From positions 62,001-126,000 of the forward strand of contig NZ_LZRP01000001.1 of assembly GCF_001678665.1 (NCBI RefSeq): a stretch of DNA of 64,000 nucleotides, written 5' to 3'. A program made the position numbers and the translations under genes. The notes beneath the pieces are model-generated. The model saw only the letters and a program-made list of their open reading frames with translations. It ran no database searches and was not told the origin of the DNA. Below are positions 33,759 to 42,022 of the stretch, piece by piece (position 1 is the first letter of the stretch; every line of letters starts with the position of its first letter). Origin of the DNA: Erythrobacter sp. QSSC1-22B (lineage in GTDB: Bacteria > Pseudomonadota > Alphaproteobacteria > Sphingomonadales > Sphingomonadaceae).

Positions 33759-36077
33759 TCATTCGGGCATGCGTTCGACGATCTCGTCCCTTAGCGAAGC
33801 GATCAGACCGCCCGAACAGCGCGCCGCAGCCGCCTCCTCGTCGAGGATGGCGAGGAAGGCGGCGCGCTTGAAGCTGCGACAGTCCTCTTCGGGCAGCTTG
33901 TCCTCGAGCGTCGAGCCGACCAGATCGATCATTCGCTCGGCGCCGTGGAGCCGGCCCCAGAGATAATCGTTCTCGCGATAGGTACGGCTGAAGAAGGCGC
34001 CGAAATTGTAGAACTCGGTGCCGCGCAGCGTGGCCCTCGTCCCGCCTTCGCGGATGGACCGTGCATCCTCGGGCGAGATGCGATCGACCTTGGCGGGGTC
34101 GAATTCGCTCAGACCCTCGTCGCGCAGCAGCGCCAGCGTGGCGACGTCGTAATAGGGGAAACCGAGATAGGTGAGGAGCATACGCCGCTTGAGGTCCTTG
34201 GGCATCTGCGCCAGCGCTTCGGCGAGCAGCAGTTCGGCCTCGTCATCGACCTGCGGCAACAAGCGGTTGTCCTCGAGGTGATCGAGCACCGCCGCCGGAT
34301 CCTGCAGCACATTCTCCGCCAGCCTGCCGAAATCCGGTCCGAGTGACGCCAGCCCTTCACGGTCGAAATACAACGCCAGGATTCCGTAGAGCGCATCGCG
34401 CGCTGTCTCGAGCGAATCGTCGGGGATATCGGGATCGGCTTCCCAGTCCCTGGCGACGCGCCGCGCGAGCAGCCGCAGCCTGCGGATGCGAAACCCCAGA
34501 TCATGCGCGCGGAAGAAAGCGATCGCGCCCTCATGCGCCCCGCCACCGGGCGCCGACAGACTCTCGAGCCCGCGCCGCGTCAGCTCCTCGCGAAACACCG
34601 CCTCGATGGCTTGCGCATCTGGCAGCCCCAGTTGCGGCGCCGCTTCCAGCGTCAGCTTGGCAAGCCGCGCGACGATCCCCGAAACCTTGGTCTGCGCATA
34701 GGACTGGAAGGCGAAGCCCGCCTGTTCCGCGGCAGCGGTCTGCGCGCGCTGGCGCCAGTTGCTCAACCGCCGCGGGGTCGGCTTGTCGAGAAACAGCGTC
34801 CGCCCGAACAAGCGATCGACCGCACCTTCGACATCGGGCCGCAACCGGGTAACAATCCGCCGCAGCCGCAACGCCTCGCGGCTTTGCTGTTCGAGCGCCT
34901 CGAGATTGTCGCGGATCGGCTGCTCGCGCGGGATGGTGGAGAGCGATCCGAGGATGGCAGAGAAGAACCCGACCGGCCTCTTTTCTATCTCGCGCAGCGC
35001 GCTCGATCGGTCGGGGCGCGGATCGATATAGACGAAGCGCCGGTCGACCTCGCGCTGCGCAGGACGGCCCTGAAGCGCGGCGATCGCTCCTTCGAAGGGC
35101 TTGTTGACCAGCACCGAGCCATCGATCAGCGAGACCTGATCGACCGTATCCTCGTGCAGATGGACCGGCATGATCCGTTCGAGGAAATTATGCCGGTTGG
35201 TCCAGTCGCGCCCGGTCTTTTCTGCCAGCGCATCGATCTCCGCCACCATCAGCGGTGGGAAAGCACCCGGAAAGCTCGCGGTGGCACGCGCGGCAAACAC
35301 CAGCTCGACCGGGGCGGCGAAATCCTGCCCGCCCGAATAGGGCGTCCGGCTGCGGAAATCGATCGGCATGCGATGCTCGCTCTCTTCCACTACCGGCGGG
35401 CTGTTGAGCCGCAGCAGCGAAAGGTGGCCATGGAAATCGGTAGCGGTAACGAACAGGTCGAGCGGATGGCGCGGCGGCAGCAGCGGCGCTTCCGGAGTGG
35501 TCCGCTCCATCGCGGCAAAAGCGCGTTCGAGCAGTGCGGAAAAGCCAACTCCGCTGAACGGCGGCTCGAACCAGCGCCCGCGCATGACGCTGGACACCTT
35601 GCGCCGGACCTCGTCCCGGGTTTCGGGCGCCACGCTCTCGCTGACCAGATTGCCGGGCCTGCTGAGCACCCAGCGCACCAGCGGCTGGGTCCAGAATTTG
35701 GCGAAGCGCCAAACCGGTCGCGCATCGGGATCGACCAGTTCGTCGACATCGGCCATGTCGAGCCAGAGCTCGGTCAGCGGGTCGAGCGAATAGCCCGAAT
35801 GCACCGCCTGCGCGAGGAACACCGCGTTGATCCCGCCTGCGCTCGCCCCGGTCAGGATATCGGGAAGGACTCGCAGCCGCAATTGCCGCTCGCGCTCGAT
35901 ATGCTCGAGCAGCTCGCGATAGACCCCCGCGACGCCGCCGGGTTTCTCGCTGCCGTCATGATAGGCCCGGCTGGCGCGCGCCAGATGCCACACTTCCTTG
36001 GTGACCCCGTGCATGTAGATCGCCAGGCTCACACCGCCATAACAAACCAGCGCAATCCTGAGTTCTTTCTGCCGCAT
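33759..36077 (-). CDS. Large patatin-like phospholipase
   Basis: A 772-residue protein of the patatin-like, DUF3376-containing kind. The N-terminal patatin fold has the oxyanion region ALVCYGGVSLAIYMHG (10-24), the nucleophile elbow GASAG (77-81, serine 79), and the catalytic aspartate motif as LIDGSVLVNKPF (about residue 318), where DGS replaces the usual DGG/DGA. The long C-terminal half is helical and charged, and of unknown role. No signal peptide is seen. These enzymes hydrolyse acyl chains of phospholipids. The start at 36077 is chosen by family similarity; the ribosome site is weak. It is divergent from radA. Confidence 0.82.
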   Translation of the reverse strand: MRQKELRIALVCYGGVSLAIYMHGVTKEVWHLARASRAYHDGSEKPGGVAGVYRELLEHIERERQLRLRVLPDILTGASAGGINAVFLAQAVHSGYSLDPLTELWLDMADVDELVDPDARPVWRFAKFWTQPLVRWVLSRPGNLVSESVAPETRDEVRRKVSSVMRGRWFEPPFSGVGFSALLERAFAAMERTTPEAPLLPPRHPLDLFVTATDFHGHLSLLRLNSPPVVEESEHRMPIDFRSRTPYSGGQDFAAPVELVFAARATASFPGAFPPLMVAEIDALAEKTGRDWTNRHNFLERIMPVHLHEDTVDQVSLIDGSVLVNKPFEGAIAALQGRPAQREVDRRFVYIDPRPDRSSALREIEKRPVGFFSAILGSLSTIPREQPIRDNLEALEQQSREALRLRRIVTRLRPDVEGAVDRLFGRTLFLDKPTPRRLSNWRQRAQTAAAEQAGFAFQSYAQTKVSGIVARLAKLTLEAAPQLGLPDAQAIEAVFREELTRRGLESLSAPGGGAHEGAIAFFRAHDLGFRIRRLRLLARRVARDWEADPDIPDDSLETARDALYGILALYFDREGLASLGPDFGRLAENVLQDPAAVLDHLEDNRLLPQVDDEAELLLAEALAQMPKDLKRRMLLTYLGFPYYDVATLALLRDEGLSEFDPAKVDRISPEDARSIREGGTRATLRGTEFYNFGAFFSRTYRENDYLWGRLHGAERMIDLVGSTLEDKLPEEDCRSFKRAAFLAILDEEAAAARCSGGLIASLRDEIVERMPE

Positions 36078-36148
36078 CCCGGCGGTACTGGCGCAGTCGG
36101 CCCGTGATGGCAATTGCGTTCCTGCAATGTTCCGGTTATCGCCGCCGC

Positions 36149-37516
36149 ATGGCTAAACCCAAACGTCGCTATGTCTGCCAGGCCTGTGGCAGCGTCTCGC
36201 ACCGCTGGCAGGGGCAATGTCCCGATTGTGCCGAGTGGAACACGCTGGTGGAAGACGTTCCGGCCACAGTCTTCGAGCAGAAGCACGATTTGTCGAGCGG
36301 CGGGCGCGGGATCGAGTTCGTCTCGCTCGACAAGCCCGGCGCGCTGCCGGTGCGCGCCACCACCGGGCTTGCCGAATTCGACCGCGCGCTGGGTGGCGGG
36401 CTGGTCCCCGGCTCGGCGATATTGATGGGCGGCGACCCCGGCATCGGCAAATCGACCCTGCTGCTCCAGGCCGCTGCAGCGGTGGCGCGCGCAGGAAAAT
36501 CCTGCATCTATGTCAGCGGTGAGGAAGCCACCGCGCAGGTACGGATGCGCGCAGGCCGGCTGGGGCTGGGCGATGCTCCGGTGCGGCTCGCCGCCGCGAC
36601 CAGCGTGCGCGATATCCTCACCACGCTGGGGCAGGGCGAGCCCCCTGCCATGCTGGTAATCGATTCGATCCAGACCATGCATTCGGACAGTATCGAGGGC
36701 GCACCGGGCACGGTAAGTCAGGTTCGCGGCTGCGCCTTCGAGCTGATCCGTTACGCCAAGGAAAACGGCGTCGCGCTGGTACTGGTCGGCCATGTCACCA
36801 AGGACGGCTCGATTGCCGGGCCGCGCGTGCTCGAGCATATGGTCGATGTCGTGATGAGCTTCGAGGGCGAGCGCAGCCACCAGTACCGCATCTTGCGTGC
36901 GTTGAAAAACCGCTTCGGCGCGGTCGACGAGATCGGGGTGTTCTCGATGGCTGGCGACGGGCTGGAAGAGGTCGCGAACCCTTCGATGCTGTTCCTTTCC
37001 GGGCGTCAGGAGCAGCTCGCGGGCAGCGCGGTGTTCCCGGCGATGGAGGGCACCCGCCCGGTTCTGGTCGAGATCCAGGCGCTGATCGTGCGGCTGCAGT
37101 CGGGCGCCACCCCGCGCCGCGCGGTGGTCGGCTGGGACAATGGCCGGATGGCGATGCTGCTGGCGGTGCTCGAGGCACGCTGCGGGCTCAATTTCAGTTC
37201 GGCTGAGGTCTATCTCAATGTCGCCGGGGGATATCGCCTGTCCGATCCCGCCGCCGATCTGGCTGTCGCCGCCGCGCTGGTCAGCGCGCTCGCCGACAAG
37301 CCGCTGCCCGCGCGCAGCGTGTGGCTGGGCGAGGTTTCGCTCGCGGGCGAGATCCGCTCGGTGGCGCATGCACCGTTACGGCTGCGCGAGGCGGCCAAGC
37401 TTGGTTTCGAGCGCGGATTCGGCCCCCGCGATGTCGATCATGCGTCTGCAAAGCTCGAGTATCGCGAGATTGGCCAGTTGCCCATTCTGGTCGACCGCGT
37501 CATGGGGGGACCTTAG
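36149..37516 (+). CDS. radA: DNA repair protein RadA
   Basis: A 455-residue RecA-related helicase that helps branch migration in recombination. It has an N-terminal zinc finger C10-x2-C13 and C24-x2-C27, Walker A GGDPGIGKST (94-103), the RadA-specific motif KNRFG (about 252-256) and a C-terminal Lon-like domain (SAEVYLNVAGGYRLSDPAADLAV). Length is normal. The ATG at 36149 gives MAKPKRRYVC, the family start; an open frame from 36104 is not used. cvpA follows after 21 bases, a neighbour pair that is common in alphaproteobacteria. Confidence 0.95.
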   Translation: MAKPKRRYVCQACGSVSHRWQGQCPDCAEWNTLVEDVPATVFEQKHDLSSGGRGIEFVSLDKPGALPVRATTGLAEFDRALGGGLVPGSAILMGGDPGIGKSTLLLQAAAAVARAGKSCIYVSGEEATAQVRMRAGRLGLGDAPVRLAAATSVRDILTTLGQGEPPAMLVIDSIQTMHSDSIEGAPGTVSQVRGCAFELIRYAKENGVALVLVGHVTKDGSIAGPRVLEHMVDVVMSFEGERSHQYRILRALKNRFGAVDEIGVFSMAGDGLEEVANPSMLFLSGRQEQLAGSAVFPAMEGTRPVLVEIQALIVRLQSGATPRRAVVGWDNGRMAMLLAVLEARCGLNFSSAEVYLNVAGGYRLSDPAADLAVAAALVSALADKPLPARSVWLGEVSLAGEIRSVAHAPLRLREAAKLGFERGFGPRDVDHASAKLEYREIGQLPILVDRVMGGP

Positions 37517-37537
37517 TCCTGGTGCCTTGGAAGTGTG

Positions 37538-38077
37538 ATGACGGGTTTCGACTGGATAGTGCTGGGTATTGTCGGCGTGGCAGCTGCGGGCGGCTTCATG
37601 CGCGGCTTCGTGCAGGAAGTGTTCTCGCTGGCCGCCTGGGTGCTGGCGATCTTCGCCATCCGGTTTATGCACACCCCGCTGACCGAGGCGCTCTCCGATT
37701 TCACCGGGCGCGACATCACCACCGCGGTGCTCGCCTTCGCGCTGCTGCTGCTCATTCCCTATGCCGCGATGAAGGTGATCGCCAGCAATGTCAGCGGCGC
37801 CTCGCGCGGCTCGGTTATGGGACCGATCGACCGTGTGCTCGGTTTCGGTTTCGGAGCTCTTAAAGGCGCGGTGATCGTGGTGATCGCCTTCTCGTTGCTC
37901 GTGTTGGGCTATGACAGCGTCTGGGGCTTCAAGGGTCGCCCCGACTGGATCTCGGGCGCACGCTCCTATGATTTCGTCGATGCCAGCTCGCGCAGCATGG
38001 TCGAGATGGTAGCCGTGCGACGCGCTCAATTGCGCGAAGAACGCGAGGCGGCGGAAGCGGCCGACGACGCGGCATGA
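37538..38077 (+). CDS. cvpA: CvpA family membrane protein
   Basis: A 179-residue membrane protein with four hydrophobic segments. It begins MTGFDWIVLGIVGVAAAGGFMRGFVQEVFSLAAWVLAI, which is the family signature of a first helix followed by RGFxxExxSLxxW. Members affect colicin V production and envelope stress resistance; the mechanism is unresolved. An adjacent GTG at 37535 precedes the ATG; GGAAG favours the ATG. The hydrophilic C-terminal tail (RRAQLREEREAAEAADDAA) overlaps the start of the NifU-like gene (ATGA). Confidence 0.88.
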   Translation: MTGFDWIVLGIVGVAAAGGFMRGFVQEVFSLAAWVLAIFAIRFMHTPLTEALSDFTGRDITTAVLAFALLLLIPYAAMKVIASNVSGASRGSVMGPIDRVLGFGFGALKGAVIVVIAFSLLVLGYDSVWGFKGRPDWISGARSYDFVDASSRSMVEMVAVRRAQLREEREAAEAADDAA

Positions 38078-38517
38078 ACGCGGGCGGGGGCGGGCGCGCG
38101 CTCTACTCTCCCGCGTTGCTTGGGCTTGCAGTTGAACTGGCCGATTATCCCCTCACCGACGAACTGGCGCTGCGCGGCGAGGCACGCTCGCGCAGCTGCG
38201 GCAGCACGCTCGCGCTGGGCTGCACCACCGATGAGCAGGGCGCCATCGCCGAACTGGGCATGCGGGTCAGCGCCTGCGCGGTGGGGCAGGCTTCGGCCGC
38301 GATCTTCGCGCGCGAGGCGCATGGCCGCGACACCGCTTCGCTGACGCGCAGCCTCGCCGGGCTGGACCACTGGCTGGAGGGCACCGCCGAGCGCCCGGAC
38401 TGGCCCGGGCTCGAAGCGCTCGACCCCGCGCTGCCACATGCCGGACGCCACGATGCGATCCGCCTGCCGTGGAGAGCCGCGCTGGCCGCGCTTTCCAACC
38501 TCCCGCCCACGCGCTAA
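38074..38517 (+). CDS. NifU-like iron-sulfur scaffold protein, degenerate third cysteine
   Basis: A 147-residue protein of the NifU N-terminal (IscU-like) fold in the form common in sphingomonads. Cysteines stand at RSRSCGS and SACAVGQAS, positions that match the first two cluster ligands. Where family members usually carry the third ligand before a PW/PF segment, this one has RHDAIRLPWRAA with no cysteine. It may therefore hold a cluster through another ligand, or may act as an assembly adaptor. The start overlaps the stop of cvpA in ATGA, so they are co-expressed. Confidence 0.72.
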   Translation: MNAGGGGRALYSPALLGLAVELADYPLTDELALRGEARSRSCGSTLALGCTTDEQGAIAELGMRVSACAVGQASAAIFAREAHGRDTASLTRSLAGLDHWLEGTAERPDWPGLEALDPALPHAGRHDAIRLPWRAALAALSNLPPTR

Positions 38518-38567
38518 ATCGCGCGAGGCACGCGGCAATTGCGCGGCAGTAGGGAGGGGGCGGTACC

Positions 38568-40229
38568 ATGACCACCAGCACGAGCGCAGACGGTGTTGCC
38601 GTACCACTGACGCGTGAACCCACCGCGAAGGAAATCCGCCTCGTCATCGCCGCCAGCTCGGCGGGGACGATTTTCGAATGGTATGATTTTTTCATCTATG
38701 GCACGCTCGCGGCGGTCATCGGTGCCGCCTTCTTCCCTAGCGACAACGAGACGCTGCAGATACTCCTGGTCTGGGCGGGCTTCGCGGTCGGCTTCGGTTT
38801 CCGCCCGCTTGGCGCAATCCTGTTCGGGTTTCTGGGCGACCGGCTGGGTCGCAAATACACCTTTCTCGTCACCGTCACGCTGATGGGCGTGGCGACGGCA
38901 GGAGTCGGTATGATCCCCACCGCCGCCAGCATCGGGATTGCCGCGCCGATCATCGTCATCGGCCTGCGCGTTCTTCAGGGGCTGGCGCTGGGCGGCGAAT
39001 ATGGCGGCGCCGCGATCTATGTCGCCGAGCACGCTCCGCCCGAAAAACGCGGCTTCTACACCGGCTTCATCCAGGCCAGCGTGGTCGGCGGTTTCGTGCT
39101 TTCGATCGCGGTGGTGATCGCCTGCCGCGCCGCATTTTCTGAGGAGGAGTTCGCGCAATGGGGTTGGCGGGTGCCCTTCCTGCTGTCGCTGATCCTGCTG
39201 GCGATCTCGCTGTGGATGCGGCTCAAGCTGTCGGAAAGCCCGGTCTTTCAGGCGATGAAGGCGGCGGGCGAGACTGCGGGCAACCCCTTCGTCGAAAGCT
39301 TCACCTACCCGGGCAACAAGCGTCGCCTCCTGATTGCCTTCGCGGTTACCGGAATCCTGACCACGATCTGGTACACCGCCTTTTTCTCTGGCCTGTCGTT
39401 CCTGCGCGGTCCCATGCGGCTCGAGGAGAGCGTGGTCGAATGGATGCTGCTCGTGGCCGGGCTGATTGCGATGAGCTTCTATGTGATCGTCGGGCGCTGG
39501 TCCGATCGGATCGGGCGCCGCCGCCCGATAGTGATCGGCGCATTGCTGAGCCTCCTGCTGCTGTTCCCGATCTTCTGGGGGATCGGTAGTCTCGCCAATC
39601 CGGGGCTCGCCGAAGCAGCGCGCGAGCGTCCGGTGGTGGTGTCGGGGAGCGCATGCTCGACCGATCCCTTCGCCGAACTGTTCGACCGCGAGCAGAGCCA
39701 ATGCGGCAAGCTGCTCGAGACGCTGACCGCGAGCGGCGTCGCCTACAGCGTCGAACCGGCGCAAGCGCTGTCGCTGACGGTCGGCGCCGAGGCGATCGCG
39801 CTGCCACCCGAATGGTTCGCCGATGGCGCAGCGCGGCGCGACGGGCTGCTCGCGGCACTGACCGCGCAGGGCTTCGATTTCGACCGCCGCGCGCCGCCGC
39901 TGGCGAACATTCTCGGCATCGTCGCGCTGCTGCTGGTGCTTGGGCTGCTCTCGGCGCTGACCTATGGCTCGGTCGCGGCACTGCTGGCCGAGCTGTTCCC
40001 GCCGCGAATTCGCTACAGCTCGATGTCGATCCCCTATCACATCGCCGCGGGCTATCTCGGCGGTTTCCTGCCGCTGATCTCGGGAATTATCGTGGCGCGC
40101 TCGGGCGATGTCTATGCCGGGCTGTGGTACACCTGGGTGGTGGTCGCGCTCGGGCTGGTAGTGGTGTGGTGGGGCTTGCCCGGCGGCCCGCCGCGCGATT
40201 TCTCCGACGAGACTGCCGGCAATGCCTGA
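38568..40229 (+). CDS. MFS transporter of the metabolite:H+ symporter type with a large periplasmic loop
   Basis: A 553-residue transporter of the MHS (ProP/KgtP-like) group. Signatures are ASSAGTIFEWYDFFIYGTLA, FGFLGDRLGRKY, GLALGGEYGGAAIYVAEHAP and a loop QWGWRVPFLLS. Between two late helices (after about residue 340) an insert of about 115 residues replaces the usual short loop. It has two cysteines (SACSTD and SQCGKL) and a glycine/alanine-rich mixed sequence, and should be periplasmic. Such inserts occur in some alphaproteobacterial MHS proteins. Substrates of the group are organic acids or osmolytes. The ATG has GGAGGGGG upstream. alr overlaps its end by 8 bases. Confidence 0.85.
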   Translation: MTTSTSADGVAVPLTREPTAKEIRLVIAASSAGTIFEWYDFFIYGTLAAVIGAAFFPSDNETLQILLVWAGFAVGFGFRPLGAILFGFLGDRLGRKYTFLVTVTLMGVATAGVGMIPTAASIGIAAPIIVIGLRVLQGLALGGEYGGAAIYVAEHAPPEKRGFYTGFIQASVVGGFVLSIAVVIACRAAFSEEEFAQWGWRVPFLLSLILLAISLWMRLKLSESPVFQAMKAAGETAGNPFVESFTYPGNKRRLLIAFAVTGILTTIWYTAFFSGLSFLRGPMRLEESVVEWMLLVAGLIAMSFYVIVGRWSDRIGRRRPIVIGALLSLLLLFPIFWGIGSLANPGLAEAARERPVVVSGSACSTDPFAELFDREQSQCGKLLETLTASGVAYSVEPAQALSLTVGAEAIALPPEWFADGAARRDGLLAALTAQGFDFDRRAPPLANILGIVALLLVLGLLSALTYGSVAALLAELFPPRIRYSSMSIPYHIAAGYLGGFLPLISGIIVARSGDVYAGLWYTWVVVALGLVVVWWGLPGGPPRDFSDETAGNA

Positions 40230-41256
40230 CGTGCCACCATCCACCCTCCGGCTCGGGCTCGACGAGGCAGCGCTGGCCGCCAATTGGCGCGTCCTCGATG
40301 CGATGTCGGGGACGGCGCGCGCCGGGGCGGCGGTGAAGGCAGATTGCTACGGTCTGAGGGTCGTACGCTGCCTGCCGGTGCTGCGCGATGCGGGGTGCCG
40401 GGATTTCTTCGTGGCACACTGGTCCGAAGTCGAATCGGTGCTGGCATATATCCCGGCCTCGCAGGTTTCGGTGCTGCACGGAGTGTTCGATGCCGCACAG
40501 GCAGCCTATGCGCGCGCCGTGGGTGTTCGCCCGGTGATCGACAGCCTTCATCAGGCGCGGGTCTGGTCCGAAAGCGGAGGCGGGCGCTGCGATCTGATGA
40601 TCGACAGCGGGATCAACCGGCTTGGGATCGCGCCGTCCGAGATCGCCGATCCGCTGGTCCAGAGCCTCGATATCCAGGTACTGATGTCGCATCTAGCCTG
40701 CGCCGACGAGGACAGCGCGATGAACGCTCGCCAGCTCGCGGCTTTCCGCGCGGTGATCCCGCATGTTGCGCATCGCGAGGCCAGCCTGGCCAACAGCGCC
40801 GGGATCGCGCTGGGTGCCGATTATCATTGCGATCTCACCCGCCCGGGCCTCGCGCTTTATGGCGGTGTTCCGCGGTCCGAGTTCGCAGACACCATCCGCC
40901 AGGTTGCCTACCCCGAAGCCGCTTTGCTGCAGGTCCGCGATGTCGCGGAAGGCGCCACGGTGGGCTACAACGCCGCCTTCACCGCGCCCGCCCCCATGCG
41001 CGTCGGGGTGGTCTCGCTGGGCTATGCCGATGGCATCATGCGCAGCTGGGCGGGAGCGCATTTTGTGCACGGCGACCGCCGCCTCCCGATGCTCGGCAAG
41101 CTGTCGATGGACATGATCGTGGTGGACCTCGCCCAGGCCCCCGACCTGCACGAAGGCGACTGGGTCTCGCTGCCCTATCTGCTACCGGATGCTGCGCGGC
41201 AAACCGCTCTTTCGCAATATGAATTGCTGACCGTGCTGGGCAATCGCTTCGGCTGA
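40222..41256 (+). CDS. alr: Alanine racemase
   Basis: A 344-residue fold-type III PLP enzyme that makes D-alanine for peptidoglycan. The PLP lysine is K39 (AAVKADCYGL, where most family members read AVVKANAYGHG). The catalytic tyrosine is Y249 in ATVGYNAAF, and SLGYADG (265-271) and MLGKLSMDM follow. It is slightly shorter than typical Alr (about 360) and divergent around the lysine. The start lies inside the end of the MHS transporter gene, so translation is coupled. It might be a second, more specialised racemase; the active-site residues themselves are intact. Confidence 0.87.
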   Translation: MPDVPPSTLRLGLDEAALAANWRVLDAMSGTARAGAAVKADCYGLRVVRCLPVLRDAGCRDFFVAHWSEVESVLAYIPASQVSVLHGVFDAAQAAYARAVGVRPVIDSLHQARVWSESGGGRCDLMIDSGINRLGIAPSEIADPLVQSLDIQVLMSHLACADEDSAMNARQLAAFRAVIPHVAHREASLANSAGIALGADYHCDLTRPGLALYGGVPRSEFADTIRQVAYPEAALLQVRDVAEGATVGYNAAFTAPAPMRVGVVSLGYADGIMRSWAGAHFVHGDRRLPMLGKLSMDMIVVDLAQAPDLHEGDWVSLPYLLPDAARQTALSQYELLTVLGNRFG

Positions 41257-41284
41257 CCGGGGCGGCTTCCGGAGCCGTGTTGCG

Positions 41285-41299
41285 CTGCACATTGTGCAG
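41285..41299. promoter_or_regulatory. Candidate PhaR operator (autoregulation)
   Basis: CTGCAC-ATT-GTGCAG is a perfect 15-base palindrome 42 bases before the phaR ATG. PhaR of other alphaproteobacteria binds TGC-rich, CTGC...GCAG type palindromes and represses its own gene. The half-site spacing here (7 between CTGC and GCAG) is longer than the N3-4 reported for Paracoccus. Confidence 0.45.
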
Positions 41300-41340
41300 G
41301 TGCTAATGCGGCATCGAGGCAGAGAGAGGATTGACCCCGT

Positions 41341-41922
41341 ATGGCCAAGCGCACCCGCGACGGAGACCCCATCGTCATCAAGAAATACGCCAACCGGCGG
41401 CTCTACAACACCGACACCTCGAGCTACATCACGCTCGACGATCTGGCGAAGATGACCCGCGAGAATGTCGATTTCTCGGTGATCGACGCTAAGAGCGGCG
41501 ACGACATCACCCATACCATCCTGACCCAGATCATCGTCGAGCAGGAAAGCACCGGCGAACAGATGCTCCCGGTCAGCTTCCTGCGCGATCTGATCTCGAT
41601 GTATGGCAATTCGGTGCAGGGCATGATGCCCAGCTATCTGGAAGCCAGCATGGCCAGCTTCCGCAAGAACCGCGAGCAGTTGCAGGAGGCGTTCCAGAAG
41701 GGGGTCGAGGTCAATCCGATGGCCAAGATGGTCGAGACCAACCTCAAACTGATGCAGAACGCCGCCGAGGTCTTCATGCCCGGGAGCAAGCCCGCCGGGA
41801 AGACGCCCACCGCCAAGACGCCGGCCGGGCCGCCCGCGGAGCCCGCGCCCAAGGACGAGCTGGCGCAGATGCGCAAGCAGATGGCGGCAATGCAGAAGAA
41901 GCTCGACGAGCTCGATAGCTAG
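41341..41922 (+). CDS. phaR: Polyhydroxyalkanoate synthesis repressor PhaR
   Basis: A 193-residue regulator. The N-terminal DNA-binding domain is typical: IVIKKYANRRLYNTDTSSYI and LDDLAKMTRENVDFSVIDAKSGDDIT, with a PHB-accumulation domain and a helical region (about 60-130) after it. The C-terminal third is a Pro/Ala/Lys linker and short coiled coil (ELAQMRKQMAAMQKKLDEL). PhaR senses polyhydroxybutyrate granules and controls phasin and its own gene. No PHA synthase is in this window. A palindromic candidate operator lies just upstream. Confidence 0.92.
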   Translation: MAKRTRDGDPIVIKKYANRRLYNTDTSSYITLDDLAKMTRENVDFSVIDAKSGDDITHTILTQIIVEQESTGEQMLPVSFLRDLISMYGNSVQGMMPSYLEASMASFRKNREQLQEAFQKGVEVNPMAKMVETNLKLMQNAAEVFMPGSKPAGKTPTAKTPAGPPAEPAPKDELAQMRKQMAAMQKKLDELDS

Positions 41923-41960
41923 CAAGCCTCGTTTTCCCTCTCGCGCAAAACCCGGCTCGA

Positions 41961-41983
41961 CTAGCCGCGACCGCTGCGGCTAG
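41961..41983 (+). terminator. Hairpin after phaR
   Basis: CTAGCCGC (41961-41968) pairs with GCGGCTAG (41976-41983) around a 7-base loop in the 100-base gap between phaR and proS. No T-tract follows. It probably ends or weakens the phaR transcript. Confidence 0.45.
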
Positions 41984-42022
41984 GGGCTGCGGCGACCACC
42001 CCTTATTGAACGAGATTGCCCG

